A stretch of 64,000 nucleotides of DNA from Enterobacter ludwigii (GTDB lineage Bacteria; Pseudomonadota; Gammaproteobacteria; Enterobacterales; Enterobacteriaceae), in contig CEFQ01000008.1 in the NCBI GenBank assembly GCA_900068845.1, positions 309,067 to 373,066 of the forward strand, in the 5' to 3' direction. Both the position numbers and the translations under genes were made by a program. The notes under the pieces are model-generated. The model searched no databases. It was not told the DNA's origin and saw nothing but the letters and a program-made list of their open reading frames with translations. Positions 20,262 through 28,940 of this stretch are shown here, piece after piece. Every line of letters begins with the position of its first letter. Position 1 is the stretch's first letter.

Positions 20262-21414
20262 GCCGATTCCGCAACAAACGCTGCTCACGCATGACGAACG
20301 CCATGAAAAAGGCGCGGTCACTACGCCGATTTATCAATCTTCACTGTTTACGTTTAGCGATTACGACAGCATGATCGCGCGCTTTCGCGGTGAGAGCGAT
20401 CAGCCGCTCTATTCGCGCGTCGATAACCCAACGGTAAAAGCGCTGCAGGACAAAATGGCGGCGCTGGAGGGGGGCGAAGCCTGCCTGGCGTTTGGCAGCG
20501 GCATGGCGGCGATCAGCAATGCGATCCTTAGCGTGGTGGCACCGGGCAAAAAAGTGGTGTGTGTCAATCACGTATATCCCGACACCTACCGCTTCCTGCG
20601 TGGCTTCTGCCAGCGCTTTGGCATCGTTACAGAGTTCGTGGACGGTGATGACGAAGGCGCGATGCGTGCGGCATTAATGGATGCCAGTCTGCTGTATCTG
20701 GAAAGTCCCTCCAGTTGGGTAATGAGTGAACAGAATCTGAATAAACTCGCTGCGATGGCACGCGAAGCGGGCGTCATCAGCATCATTGATAACAGCTGGG
20801 CCTCACCGATTTTCCAGCAGCCGCTGCTGTGTGGCATCGATATCGTGGTGCACTCGGCGTCGAAATACATCAGCGGTCACAGCGATGTGGTGGCCGGTTT
20901 GGTGATCGCTAGCCAGCAGCACATCAACAACATTACCCGTTACATCAGTCCTTATCTTGGCGGCAAACTCTCGGCGCATGAAGCCTCACTGCTGATGCGC
21001 GGCCTGCGCACGCTGCCGCTGCGCATGAAACAGCATCACCAGAGTGCGCTCACTATTGCGGAAAAACTGGTGGAACATCCGCTGGTGACGGACGTGTGTC
21101 ATCCCGGGCTAAAGCCCCAGTCGTGGTCCACCTTGCGCGGCTACAGCGGTCTGTTTGCTTTTGAAGTGGCGGAGCAGGTGGATATTCCACAGTTGTGTAA
21201 CGCGCTTGAGTTATTCCACATGGGCGTGAGTTGGGGGGGATTTGAAAGTTTGGTCATGCCGGCGATTTCTGTCATCAACCAGGCCAGTGAATTTAACTCG
21301 GCGGTGGATTTCGGCGTCTCACCGCGCCTGATCCGCATCTCGGTGGGCCTCGAAGAGACCAACGATTTGTGGGCCGATTTGCAGCAAGCCCTTGCCAGCG
21401 CCAATCGCGCGTAA
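20248..21414 (+). CDS. PLP-dependent C-S lyase, MetC/MetB-like
   Basis: A 388-residue enzyme of the Cys/Met-metabolism PLP family. The Schiff-base lysine is Lys206 in HSASKYISGHSD. YLESPSS, IIDNSWASP, GLRTLPLRMKQHH and SWGGFESL are family landmarks, and the last resembles cystathionine beta-lyase (MetC) rather than gamma-synthase. It probably cleaves or transfers at a carbon-sulfur bond. Its place between a FadR regulator and a sugar-type ABC importer is unusual for biosynthetic MetB/MetC and suggests a catabolic role on an imported sulfur-containing or amino-acid-linked compound. Start chosen at ATG 20248, overlapping the regulator. Confidence 0.82.
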   Translation: MPNDKPIPQQTLLTHDERHEKGAVTTPIYQSSLFTFSDYDSMIARFRGESDQPLYSRVDNPTVKALQDKMAALEGGEACLAFGSGMAAISNAILSVVAPGKKVVCVNHVYPDTYRFLRGFCQRFGIVTEFVDGDDEGAMRAALMDASLLYLESPSSWVMSEQNLNKLAAMAREAGVISIIDNSWASPIFQQPLLCGIDIVVHSASKYISGHSDVVAGLVIASQQHINNITRYISPYLGGKLSAHEASLLMRGLRTLPLRMKQHHQSALTIAEKLVEHPLVTDVCHPGLKPQSWSTLRGYSGLFAFEVAEQVDIPQLCNALELFHMGVSWGGFESLVMPAISVINQASEFNSAVDFGVSPRLIRISVGLEETNDLWADLQQALASANRA

Positions 21415-21434
21415 TCACTTACCGGAGAACCGTC

Positions 21435-22706
21435 ATGACTCAACGTTTTGCTCTGAAAACACTCGTATTAGCCGTAGGTTTAAGTGCGGCCATGAGCAGT
21501 CTCGCCGCCAAACTTACCGTGGTTGAAGTGATTACCAGCCCGCCGCGTACCGCGCTGCTGCAAAAAATGCTCGATGAATATAAAACGCAGCATCCCGGCA
21601 CGGAGATTGAACTGATTTCCCTACCGTGGGGACAGGCATTTGAAAAGCTCGGCACCATGTTGCAAAGCGGTCAGGTGCCAGATGTCGTGGAGATGCCGGA
21701 TACCTGGCAAGGATTGTATGCCAGCAATAACATGCTGGAAGACCTCGAACCGCGCCTTAAAAGTTGGGACGCCACGCCTCAGCTTACGGATAAAACGCTG
21801 GCCATGGCGCGTGCTGCCAACGGCAAAGCCACCATGGTGCCGTACGGTTTTTATCTGCGTGCGCTGTTCTGGAATAAAAAGCTGTTCCAGCAGGCCGGTT
21901 TAAATGAACCGCCCAAAACCATGGAGGAGTTTGCCAGCGATGCGCAACGCATCAGTAAGTTAGGCAATGGCATCAGCGGTTACTGCATGCGCGGTGGCGT
22001 GGGTGGCACCAACGCCTGGATGATGTTTATGGCGGCGATGAACGGTTCACCTGAGTTCTTTGACAAACAAGGTAACAGCACGCTGACCGAGCCGGGCGCA
22101 ATAAAGGGTGCGCAGCTGTTGGTGGATATGTACCAGCAAGGCGGCGCCTCGAAAGACAGCGTCAACTGGGGCTTCAATGAGATCGTCTCGGGCTTCTATT
22201 CGGGTAAATGCGCGATGCTTGATCAGGATCCAGATGCGCTGATTGCCATCAAAAACAGCATGGCGGCCGATGATTTTGCCGTGGCGCCAATGCCGGTCGG
22301 TCCTTCTGGCAAAGCTTTCCCGACCATTGGTTACACGGGCTGGTCGATGTTCAAGCAGGGCAAACAGAAGGATCTTGCCTGGCCGCTGATTACCTTCCTC
22401 AGTGACAAAACCAACAACCTCGCATGGTCAAAATTCGTTGGCACGCTGCCGATTTACAAAGGTGCAGAGCAGGACCCGTTCTACCAGACGCCGCAGTTCG
22501 CGGGCTGGTTCAAAGAGCTGAACGATCCTAACTATGTGCCGCTCACCATGCCCACCCATCTGAAAGGCTGGGGCTACTTTAACTCGGTCATTGTGAAAGA
22601 GAGCAGCCAGGAAACCTTGCTGGGCGAGAACGATACCGAAAACATGGTGAAAGATTGGGCGAAATATCTCAGCAAAGAGCAAAAAGCCTGGCTTGCCACG
22701 CAGTAA
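21435..22706 (+). CDS. sugar ABC transporter substrate-binding protein (CUT1)
   Basis: A 423-residue periplasmic binding protein of the extracellular solute-binding family 1. Sec signal: MTQRFALKTLVLAVGLSAAM, cleaved after SLA at about residue 26. The mature part has the typical start (LTVVEVITSPPRTALLQKML), the hinge region PDVVEMPDTWQG, and a C-terminal WP-containing lobe. ATG at 21435 follows GGAG. With the two permeases and the ATPase it forms a complete importer. CUT1 systems take up oligosaccharides or glycosides; specificity cannot be read here. Confidence 0.9.
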   Translation: MTQRFALKTLVLAVGLSAAMSSLAAKLTVVEVITSPPRTALLQKMLDEYKTQHPGTEIELISLPWGQAFEKLGTMLQSGQVPDVVEMPDTWQGLYASNNMLEDLEPRLKSWDATPQLTDKTLAMARAANGKATMVPYGFYLRALFWNKKLFQQAGLNEPPKTMEEFASDAQRISKLGNGISGYCMRGGVGGTNAWMMFMAAMNGSPEFFDKQGNSTLTEPGAIKGAQLLVDMYQQGGASKDSVNWGFNEIVSGFYSGKCAMLDQDPDALIAIKNSMAADDFAVAPMPVGPSGKAFPTIGYTGWSMFKQGKQKDLAWPLITFLSDKTNNLAWSKFVGTLPIYKGAEQDPFYQTPQFAGWFKELNDPNYVPLTMPTHLKGWGYFNSVIVKESSQETLLGENDTENMVKDWAKYLSKEQKAWLATQ

Positions 22707-22730
22707 CGTTGAACAACCGGGAGTTTACCT

Positions 22731-23654
22731 ATGATGCTAGATGCTTCTCTGCCCAATAGCACCTCGCGTGCCCGCCGTTTGCGCTGGTCTCGGCTGGCTG
22801 AACCGTGGTGGTACTTGTCGCCTGGCCTGTTGCTGATCGCCTTGTTCATTTTTGTGCCGATGGCGATCGGCATTTCTTATGCGTTTCAGAGCATCAACCT
22901 ACTGAATCCGATGGAAACCGGTTGGGTAGGCTGGGACAATTTTACGGCAATGTTTGACGATCGGCGCTTTTTTAAAGCGCTGGGGCACACGCTTAACTGG
23001 ACGCTCAGCTCGCTGTTGCTGCAGTTCTTCTTCGGTCTGGCACTGGCGCTGCTGCTCAACCGCGAATTTCGCTTTCGCCGCTGGGTGCAGGCGCTGGTGT
23101 TCTTGCCGTGGGCAGTTCCCGCGTTTCTCTCTGGGTTGACCTGGTCATGGTTGTTCAATCCGGTGGTGGGGCCGCTGCCACAGTGGCTAAGCGACCTGGG
23201 CGTGCTGAGTGAGCCGTACAACATTCTGTCCGATCCGCAGCTGGCGATGTGGGGACCGGTGATCGCCAACGTGTGGTTTGGTATTCCGTTCTTTGCCATC
23301 ACGCTGCTGGCGGCGCTGCAGTCGATTCCCAAAGATCTGTACGAAGCAGCCTCGATTGACGGTGCCAGCGGTTGGCAGCAATTTCGCCGCGTCACGCTGC
23401 CGTTTCTGGCGCCGATGATCGCCATCACCGTGATGCTGCGTACCATCTGGATCGCCAATTTTGCCGATTTGATTGTGGTGATGACCGATGGCGGGCCGGC
23501 GGGATCGACCTCCATTCTCTCCAGCTACATCTTCACCACCGCTTATCGCAAGCTCGACTTTGGCTATGCCTCGGCGATGGCGGTGTTTCTGTTACTGCTG
23601 ATGACTTGCTATGCGCTGGTGTTACTGCGCATTCGCCATCAGCTGCTGAAATAG
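22731..23654 (+). CDS. sugar ABC transporter permease, MalF-like
   Basis: A 307-residue inner-membrane permease with six predicted helices and the cytoplasmic EAA loop (YEAASIDGASGWQQFRRVTLP at about 203-223) that docks on the ATPase. N-terminal cytoplasmic tail is short, as in MalF/UgpA-type CUT1 permeases without a periplasmic insert. A GGGAG site precedes the ATG. Second membrane-transport gene of the operon, 24 bases after the binding protein. Confidence 0.92.
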   Translation: MMLDASLPNSTSRARRLRWSRLAEPWWYLSPGLLLIALFIFVPMAIGISYAFQSINLLNPMETGWVGWDNFTAMFDDRRFFKALGHTLNWTLSSLLLQFFFGLALALLLNREFRFRRWVQALVFLPWAVPAFLSGLTWSWLFNPVVGPLPQWLSDLGVLSEPYNILSDPQLAMWGPVIANVWFGIPFFAITLLAALQSIPKDLYEAASIDGASGWQQFRRVTLPFLAPMIAITVMLRTIWIANFADLIVVMTDGGPAGSTSILSSYIFTTAYRKLDFGYASAMAVFLLLLMTCYALVLLRIRHQLLK

Positions 23655-23663
23655 GAAGCGACT

Positions 23664-24488
23664 ATGCGACTGTTACCGCTGATTGGCCATCGTTTAAGTA
23701 TTGCGGCGTATCTGGTGTTCGCCCTGTTTCCGCTCTACTGGATCATCAAAATTTCGCTGACGCCGGACCACCTCCTGTTTAGCCAGGGCGTCACGCTGTT
23801 GCCGAGCGGAGTGACGTTCGGTCATTTCAAAAAAGTGCTGACCGACAGTGATTTCCCGACGTTTTTTACCAACAGTCTTATCGTTTCGTTTAGTACCGCG
23901 TTTCTCACCACGCTGATTGCCGCTGCAGCTGGCTATGCCTTTTCGCGCTTCCAGTTTCGCGGCAAAGTGCTGATCGCCGGGCTGCTGCTGTTCACGCAGA
24001 TGTTCCCTCTGGTGATGATCATCGCCCCGATTTACAAGGTGATGGCGCCGCTGGGCCTGACCAATAGCTTGCTCGGGCTGATTCTTATCTACACCGCGTT
24101 CAACGTGCCGTTTGCGACGTTTCTGATGCAATCCTTCTTTGATGCCATCCCTAAAGATCTGGAGGAATCGGCGATGCTGGAAGGCTGCACGCGTTTTCAG
24201 GCGTTGTATCGTGTGCTGATGCCGCTGACCTTGCCGGGTATGGCGGCCACGCTGGGGTTTGTCTTTACCGCTGCGTGGAGCGAGTTGCTGTTCTCACTCA
24301 TGCTAATCAACAAAAATGAGGTGATGACCTTCCCGGTTGGGCTGCTCAGCTTCGTGTCGAAGTTTGCCGTTTCCTGGGGAGAAATGATGGCGGCGGTAGT
24401 GCTGGCGCTGATTCCTGCCTGTCTGTTCTTCGCCTTTATTCAACGCTATCTGGTTCAGGGACTCACCGCCGGTGCGGTTAAGGGGTAA
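23664..24488 (+). CDS. sugar ABC transporter permease, MalG-like
   Basis: A 274-residue inner-membrane permease with six helices and the EAA loop (LEESAMLEGCTRFQALYRVL). It starts nine bases after the MalF-like gene, with GGAAG before the ATG. The C-terminus (FIQRYLVQGLTAGAVKG) is the standard MalG/UgpE ending that contacts the ATPase dimer. Partner of the preceding permease. Confidence 0.92.
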   Translation: MRLLPLIGHRLSIAAYLVFALFPLYWIIKISLTPDHLLFSQGVTLLPSGVTFGHFKKVLTDSDFPTFFTNSLIVSFSTAFLTTLIAAAAGYAFSRFQFRGKVLIAGLLLFTQMFPLVMIIAPIYKVMAPLGLTNSLLGLILIYTAFNVPFATFLMQSFFDAIPKDLEESAMLEGCTRFQALYRVLMPLTLPGMAATLGFVFTAAWSELLFSLMLINKNEVMTFPVGLLSFVSKFAVSWGEMMAAVVLALIPACLFFAFIQRYLVQGLTAGAVKG

Positions 24489-24491
24489 ATT

Positions 24492-25559
24492 ATGGCTGAA
24501 ATCACGCTTAAACAGATCGATAAGCGCTATGGCAACGTTGAGGTGCTGCGCGATATTAATCTCACCATTAAAGATGGTGAGTTCGTGGTGCTGGTTGGCC
24601 CATCTGGCTGCGGAAAATCGACGCTGTTACGCACCATCGCCGGGCTGGAATTGGCGAGCGACGGCGATATTCGTATCGGTAATCAGTTGATGAACGATGT
24701 GGCACCCAAAGATCGCGATATCTCGATGGTGTTCCAAAGTTATGCGCTTTATCCGCATTTAACGGTGGCGCGCAATATGGGCTTCAGTCTGGAAATTCAG
24801 AAACGCCCGCGCGCAGAAATTGAAGAGAAGGTCAGGCGCGCGGCAGAGATTCTTAGTCTGACGCATTTACTCGATCGCCGTCCAAAAGAGTTATCTGGCG
24901 GCCAACGCCAGCGCGTAGCGATGGGGCGCGCCATCGTGCGTCAGCCGCAGGTGTTTCTGTTTGATGAACCGCTCTCAAATCTCGATGCGCAGTTGCGTGG
25001 TCAGATGCGCGTCGAAATCAAGAAGCTACATCAGCAGATGAACAATACCATTGTTTACGTGACGCACGATCAGGTTGAAGCCATGACGCTCGCTGACCGT
25101 ATTGTGGTGCTGAACAACGGTGTGATTCAGCAGGTCGGTACACCGCTGGAGTTATATGACACGCCGGCTAACAAGTTTGTTGCCAGCTTTATTGGCTCGC
25201 CCTCAATGAATTTCATTAATGGCGTAATGACTGCTGACAGTGTGCGTATTGGCGATAGCGCGCAACTGCCACTGAATGGGCGCTGGGTGGATCACCCGGT
25301 CGGGCGAGACGTTATTTATGGTATTCGACCCGAGAACGTGACGATTGCCGAACCGGGCGCACGCAATGTGCTGCCGCTGGAGGTGTCGTTGGTGGAGCCA
25401 ACCGGATTATCCGAGCTGATTCATGGGTCGTTGTTGGGGCATGACATCATGCTGTTCACCACGCAACGTTCTGGTGCGCAGGCAGGGGATATTTTGTCAG
25501 TAACGATTGATGCTGATCGCGCGATGTTGTTTGATGCCGATTCGCAAAAGCGTTTATAA
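24492..25559 (+). CDS. sugar ABC transporter ATPase, MsmK/UgpC type
   Basis: A 355-residue ATPase. Walker A GPSGCGKST (about 36-44), Q-loop VFQSYALYPH, signature LSGGQRQR (about 134), Walker B VFLFDEP (about 154) and the switch His (YVTHDQVEAM) are all intact. A C-terminal TOBE/OB domain (IYGIRPENV...) follows, as in MalK-type ATPases that energise CUT1 importers. Starts three bases after the permease stop. Last gene of the operon; a hairpin follows. Confidence 0.94.
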   Translation: MAEITLKQIDKRYGNVEVLRDINLTIKDGEFVVLVGPSGCGKSTLLRTIAGLELASDGDIRIGNQLMNDVAPKDRDISMVFQSYALYPHLTVARNMGFSLEIQKRPRAEIEEKVRRAAEILSLTHLLDRRPKELSGGQRQRVAMGRAIVRQPQVFLFDEPLSNLDAQLRGQMRVEIKKLHQQMNNTIVYVTHDQVEAMTLADRIVVLNNGVIQQVGTPLELYDTPANKFVASFIGSPSMNFINGVMTADSVRIGDSAQLPLNGRWVDHPVGRDVIYGIRPENVTIAEPGARNVLPLEVSLVEPTGLSELIHGSLLGHDIMLFTTQRSGAQAGDILSVTIDADRAMLFDADSQKRL

Positions 25560-25570
25560 CTTGTGAAATA

Positions 25571-25596
25571 AGCCGCCTGTTATCTCTCAGGCGGCT
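25571..25596. terminator. bidirectional hairpin terminator
   Basis: Perfect 9-base stem AGCCGCCTG / CAGGCGGCT with an 8-base loop between the convergent ATPase and glycine-rich genes; it can terminate both. Confidence 0.6.
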
Positions 25597-25603
25597 CGCG
25601 TTA

Positions 25604-25825
25604 TTACTTGGTTTGCTGCTGTTTGCTGTCAGCCTCTTTCTGCTTTTTGTTAGCCATATGATGCCCCACCGCACAACCCGCCGCCGCGCCAGCAACACCG
25701 TGATGGGCAACGTGACCCGCAACGCCGCCGACAACTGCACCTTTAATGCATCCTTTAGCTTCTACCTGCGACGTTACCGATAGCAGCACGCCCGCAGTTA
25801 ATACAATGAGAGAAAGTTTACGCAC
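25604..25825 (-). CDS. small exported glycine-zipper protein (73 aa)
   Basis: A 73-residue protein with a Sec signal peptide (MRKLSLIVLTAGVLLSVTSQ, cleavage after VEA at about 23). The mature part is a glycine/alanine/histidine-rich stretch (GAVVGGVAGHVAHHG...AGCAVGHH) like a glycine-zipper membrane segment, and a charged, Gln-rich tail. Two cysteines are present but no lipobox at the cleavage site. Proteins of this build sit in or near the outer membrane; function unknown. Confidence 0.7.
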   Translation of the reverse strand: MRKLSLIVLTAGVLLSVTSQVEAKGCIKGAVVGGVAGHVAHHGVAGAAAGCAVGHHMANKKQKEADSKQQQTK

Positions 25826-26118
25826 TGGATTTATTCCTTTTTTAAGTTAATAAAGTGCAAGCAACACGCATCCAGTGTAGTCAGCGGAATAAAAGGCACT
25901 GTTATAAACTGTAAACAAAGATATTTTGCTAAAATATCAAGCTTATTTTATGAGCGTTAATAGTCAGGCTAAGGAAAAGGAGGCTGCCGATATAGATTCG
26001 GTTTTACAAAACTATTGTTTTCTCTTAACCTGACAGACGCCCGTTGATTTTCTCGATATAACAATACCAATGTTAAATAGATCTAATGATTAATTTAAAT
26101 GACGACACAGAGAATTAA
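25826..26118. other. divergent intergenic region
   Basis: A 293-base AT-rich region between the glycine-zipper gene (minus) and the connector gene (plus). It must hold both promoters. No clear consensus box or repeat could be fixed by eye. Confidence 0.35.
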
Positions 26119-26391
26119 ATGACCAGCAGTTACGATGAACAGATGAAAGACAGAATGATAGGTGAGGCGCTTCTGGCACTCTTAGAGGATGCTGTCACTG
26201 TATCCTCCGCAGCCCTCATCACTAAGCTCGAATCTATGGCGGAAGCTGAAGAGGAAGTTTATCGGAGAGTCGCCTGCCAACGCGCACTGGAGGATGTCAG
26301 AAATCACAGCGTCAGGACGAATAAGTTAAGCGATGCTAAGGATTCCAGTGTGGCGATGCCGGTTTATACCGCGAATCATAAAAAACACTGA
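26119..26391 (+). CDS. putative AriR/YcgZ-type connector (90 aa)
   Basis: A 90-residue helical acidic protein. RMIGEALLALLEDAVTVSSA followed by LITKLESMAEAEEEVY and RACQ-type helix matches the pattern of the YcgZ/YmgA/AriR group (LG-x2-V-T-x-L..N-x-K-x-I-x2-L-I-x-x-L-E). Similarity is weak and by eye only. A C-terminal polar tail is extra. It faces a second candidate of the same group 18 bases downstream. Function in the Rcs or biofilm network is inferred. Confidence 0.5.
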   Translation: MTSSYDEQMKDRMIGEALLALLEDAVTVSSAALITKLESMAEAEEEVYRRVACQRALEDVRNHSVRTNKLSDAKDSSVAMPVYTANHKKH

Positions 26392-26409
26392 GTGAATCTC
26401 TACCCTTTG

Positions 26410-26616
26410 CTACGACGCTAAACACTTTTCCGCAATGATGTTGATTGCGTTGTCATAATCTGGCTTCTGCTGAACGGATGCAACTTCTTGATGCTGTTTG
26501 AGAAGCGCAGTGATGATATCAAGTTGCAAAGGGTGATCGGAGTTAAGCAGGCATGACACCGCACGGCCAATGACAGCATGGATATCATCCATATTTTCCG
26601 CTTTATCATCTGACAT
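26410..26616 (-). CDS. putative AriR/YcgZ-type connector (68 aa)
   Basis: A 68-residue protein. HAVIGRAVSCLLNSDHPLQL followed by DIITALLKQHQEVA and DYDNAINIIAEKC fits the three-helix pattern of YcgZ/AriR proteins. I chose the ATG at 26616, which follows GAGGAG by six bases; an upstream ATG at 26649 lacks a good site. Convergent with the preceding connector. Family call is by pattern only. Confidence 0.5.
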   Translation of the reverse strand: MSDDKAENMDDIHAVIGRAVSCLLNSDHPLQLDIITALLKQHQEVASVQQKPDYDNAINIIAEKCLAS

Positions 26617-26698
26617 CACCTTCTCCTCAATTCCTTTGCTAATTAACATTTTTCAGCCTGTTACTAAACATTAATGGGAATGTCTTACTTACGTGCCG

Positions 26699-27181
26699 TC
26701 AGGGAAGTGCCCTGATGAGTTTTTGGCGTAACTCTGACACTCTGGCGGTTAAATCAACCAGTTCTTCATACGGCGTATCCATCACTGACACCATGTCGGC
26801 GGGGACGCCGGCAGCGGCTATTTTCAGCTGTTGACCCTGCTCAGTAACCGAGATCAGCACTCTACGCTCATCGCCACCCACATCTCTTTTCCGGCAAATG
26901 ACACCAGACTGCTCCATTCTTTTTAACAGTTGGCTCAGTGTTCCCGAATCCAACTGCACGCGTGCGCCTAACTCTGAAACGGTAACTTTGTCTTTTTCCC
27001 ACAGCGCCAGCAGGACCAGATACTGCGGGTAGGTCAGCCCCAAAGGCTTCAGTCTTGACTGATAAAGTTTGGTCATCGCAAGGGATGCGGAATAAAGCGC
27101 GAAGCAGAGAAACTGATCAACCGTGACCGGCGCTTCACTCTCTGGACTTACACAGCAAACTTCATCATTTAACTCTTTCAT
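26699..27181 (-). CDS. ohrR: MarR-family organic hydroperoxide regulator OhrR
   Basis: A 160-residue dimeric repressor. The N-terminal redox cysteine is in QFLCFALYSAS (Cys26), followed by the OhrR signature LGLTYPQYLVLLALWEKD, the DNA-binding LDSGTLSQLLKRME and the wing RKRDVGGDERRVLIS. Oxidation of the N-terminal Cys by organic peroxides releases DNA. Two more cysteines (Cys9, Cys10) at the N-terminus are unusual. The expected partner ohr is not adjacent. A dyad overlaps the likely promoter upstream, suggesting autoregulation. Confidence 0.82.
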   Translation of the reverse strand: MKELNDEVCCVSPESEAPVTVDQFLCFALYSASLAMTKLYQSRLKPLGLTYPQYLVLLALWEKDKVTVSELGARVQLDSGTLSQLLKRMEQSGVICRKRDVGGDERRVLISVTEQGQQLKIAAAGVPADMVSVMDTPYEELVDLTARVSELRQKLIRALP

Positions 27182-27251
27182 ATCACCACTAATTTTAGAA
27201 TAGAGCTGCAGTCGTAAGACTCAAAAACGCGACTATATTGACATAAATTAG

Positions 27252-27268
27252 ATTGAAGTCAATTCAAT
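27252..27268 (-). promoter_or_regulatory. OhrR operator overlapping promoter
   Basis: Inverted repeat ATTGAA-N5-TTCAAT (27252-27268). On the minus strand it overlaps a good -35 box TTGACT, with an AT-rich -10 region (AATATAG) about 17-18 bases on. Matches the AT-rich dyads bound by OhrR/MarR repressors. Confidence 0.5.
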
Positions 27269-27425
27269 TTAAACGCAGGCATTTTGGTTAATTATCAGCA
27301 TAATGCATAAGCCTGGCCCGGATTTGACTGTAAAGCGGTCAGTTACCCGTTTTGCTATGCTGGCGTTCATGAATAGGACGTCAACGATGCAACGACAATC
27401 GCTTGAACTGTGAGGTTTGAAACTG

Positions 27426-27989
27426 ATGAAGCAAACAACACCTGGCATTCTCATCCTCGCGGCGGGCAAAGGCTCGCGTTATATCGCCAGCGGTGGCAGC
27501 GGTAATAAATTGCTCGCCAGTATGGGCGACGGTGAGCTAACGGTAATTGAAACGGTCATTGAACAGGCAAAGTTAAGCGGCGTGCCGGTGGCGCTGGTGA
27601 CGCGTCCCGACTATCTGGCTGTGCGCCAGCATGCAGAAACAGCCGGTGTGCAGGTTGTATTATGTGAAAGTGGCGGCAGCGGCGAGTCGATTGCTGCGGG
27701 CGTTGCAGCAACCGGAAACTGGCAGGGTTGGATAATTGCTCTTGGTGATATGCCGTGGATCGGCGCGCCAGATTATCAGCAAGTGTTAAGCGCACTGGAG
27801 CAGGGCGCCGCGCAGGTGCGGCTAAGCAATAAGGGTAAACCTGGGCATCCGGTCGGGTTTAATCACTCCTTTGCCGAGGCGCTGCGCAATCTCTCCGGAG
27901 ATGAAGGCGGCCGATCGCTTTTGCATCCTAAACTGCTGTTAACGTTGGAAGCGAACGCTGATGTCGGCCGCGATATCGATGTGGTATGA
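27426..27989 (+). CDS. molybdenum cofactor nucleotidyltransferase, MocA-like
   Basis: A 187-residue NTP-transferase (MobA/MocA superfamily). The nucleotide-binding start ILAAGKGSRY with downstream Lys (GNKLLA), the ALGDMPW motif and the GKPGHPVGF loop match MocA-type CTP:molybdopterin cytidylyltransferases. These add CMP to Moco for xanthine-oxidase-family enzymes such as PaoABC, whose operon ends six bases away on the opposite strand. ATG at 27426 chosen (GTGAGG ten bases upstream) over TTG 27417. The context makes it the dedicated cofactor enzyme for the neighbouring oxidoreductase. Confidence 0.8.
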   Translation: MKQTTPGILILAAGKGSRYIASGGSGNKLLASMGDGELTVIETVIEQAKLSGVPVALVTRPDYLAVRQHAETAGVQVVLCESGGSGESIAAGVAATGNWQGWIIALGDMPWIGAPDYQQVLSALEQGAAQVRLSNKGKPGHPVGFNHSFAEALRNLSGDEGGRSLLHPKLLLTLEANADVGRDIDVV

Positions 27990-27995
27990 AGCCGG

Positions 27996-28940
27996 TTAAA
28001 CCATATTAAGCCGGGCCGCGGCGACATCCGCAACAATGGAAAGGGCAAGAGTGCGAGCATCACGCGCCTGCGCAAATATGCCAATGGGTGCTTTGATTCG
28101 CGCAATGTCCTCATCGCTAAAACCTTGTGCCAGCAGTTTCTCAACCCGCGTGGCATGCGTGCGCCGACTGCCTAACGCACCGATATAGAAGGGCGTTGAT
28201 CGCATGGCTGCCAGCAGCACTGGCAATTCACGGTCCAGATCGTGAAACAGCAGGATCACCGCCGTGAATTGATCGAGAGCCGGTGCCTCCACATCGTCAC
28301 CGGATTGCACCGCATAACCGGCGGCCTCTGCAATGGCGCGGGTCGCCAGCGCTTCGACTGATCGTCCATGCACCACCACACGGGTTTTTGGCTGATAGCA
28401 GGTGATAAAGGCTTCATCCTCCCAGCCCGTGGTCTGAGCGGTAGCCTCGATGGCCAGCCGCTGAAAGTTCGGCAGATAGCGCAACGCAGCGATTTTACGT
28501 TTTGCCAGTAAATCCAGCACGCTGATCAGTTGCTGCGCATCACGAAGCCGATGAAAAGCGAGTGTAATGCCGCCGCCGCAGGGCAGCACAATATCCAGAT
28601 AGGGCGATCCTTCGCCATAGCTGACAAACCGATCTTTCCCGCAGGCGATGACGTCCAACGCTTCGTAAGCCGCTGCCGCTTCCACGCACCCGCCGGAAAC
28701 ATAGCCGCAATAGCGGCCATCTTCCCGAACCACCATCTGCGCCCCCAATGCGCGGGCGGCACCACCGCGAATTTCTACTAATGTCACCAGCACGCTGGCG
28801 AAATCAGCCTGCATCGCTTCCAGTGCGAAGCGCAGAATGACTTCACTATCGTCAGTATGCAAAGCTTGCTGCGGCTTGATCTGCGGTTGCAGATCGTCGT
28901 CAATCAATAGCTGCTGCACTGCGCTTCTCCTTCGCTTCAT
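27996..28940 (-). CDS. paoD: XdhC-family Moco chaperone PaoD
   Basis: A 314-residue XdhC/CoxI-family protein. N-terminal domain with YCGYVSGGCVEAAAA-type Cys/Gly motif and Rossmann-like C-terminal domain with GALGSRRTHATRVEKL and a final IKAPIG. PaoD binds and inserts sulfurated molybdopterin cytosine dinucleotide into PaoC. Its start overlaps the paoC stop by four bases. Last gene of the operon; length matches E. coli PaoD. Confidence 0.9.
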   Translation of the reverse strand: MKRRRSAVQQLLIDDDLQPQIKPQQALHTDDSEVILRFALEAMQADFASVLVTLVEIRGGAARALGAQMVVREDGRYCGYVSGGCVEAAAAYEALDVIACGKDRFVSYGEGSPYLDIVLPCGGGITLAFHRLRDAQQLISVLDLLAKRKIAALRYLPNFQRLAIEATAQTTGWEDEAFITCYQPKTRVVVHGRSVEALATRAIAEAAGYAVQSGDDVEAPALDQFTAVILLFHDLDRELPVLLAAMRSTPFYIGALGSRRTHATRVEKLLAQGFSDEDIARIKAPIGIFAQARDARTLALSIVADVAAARLNMV

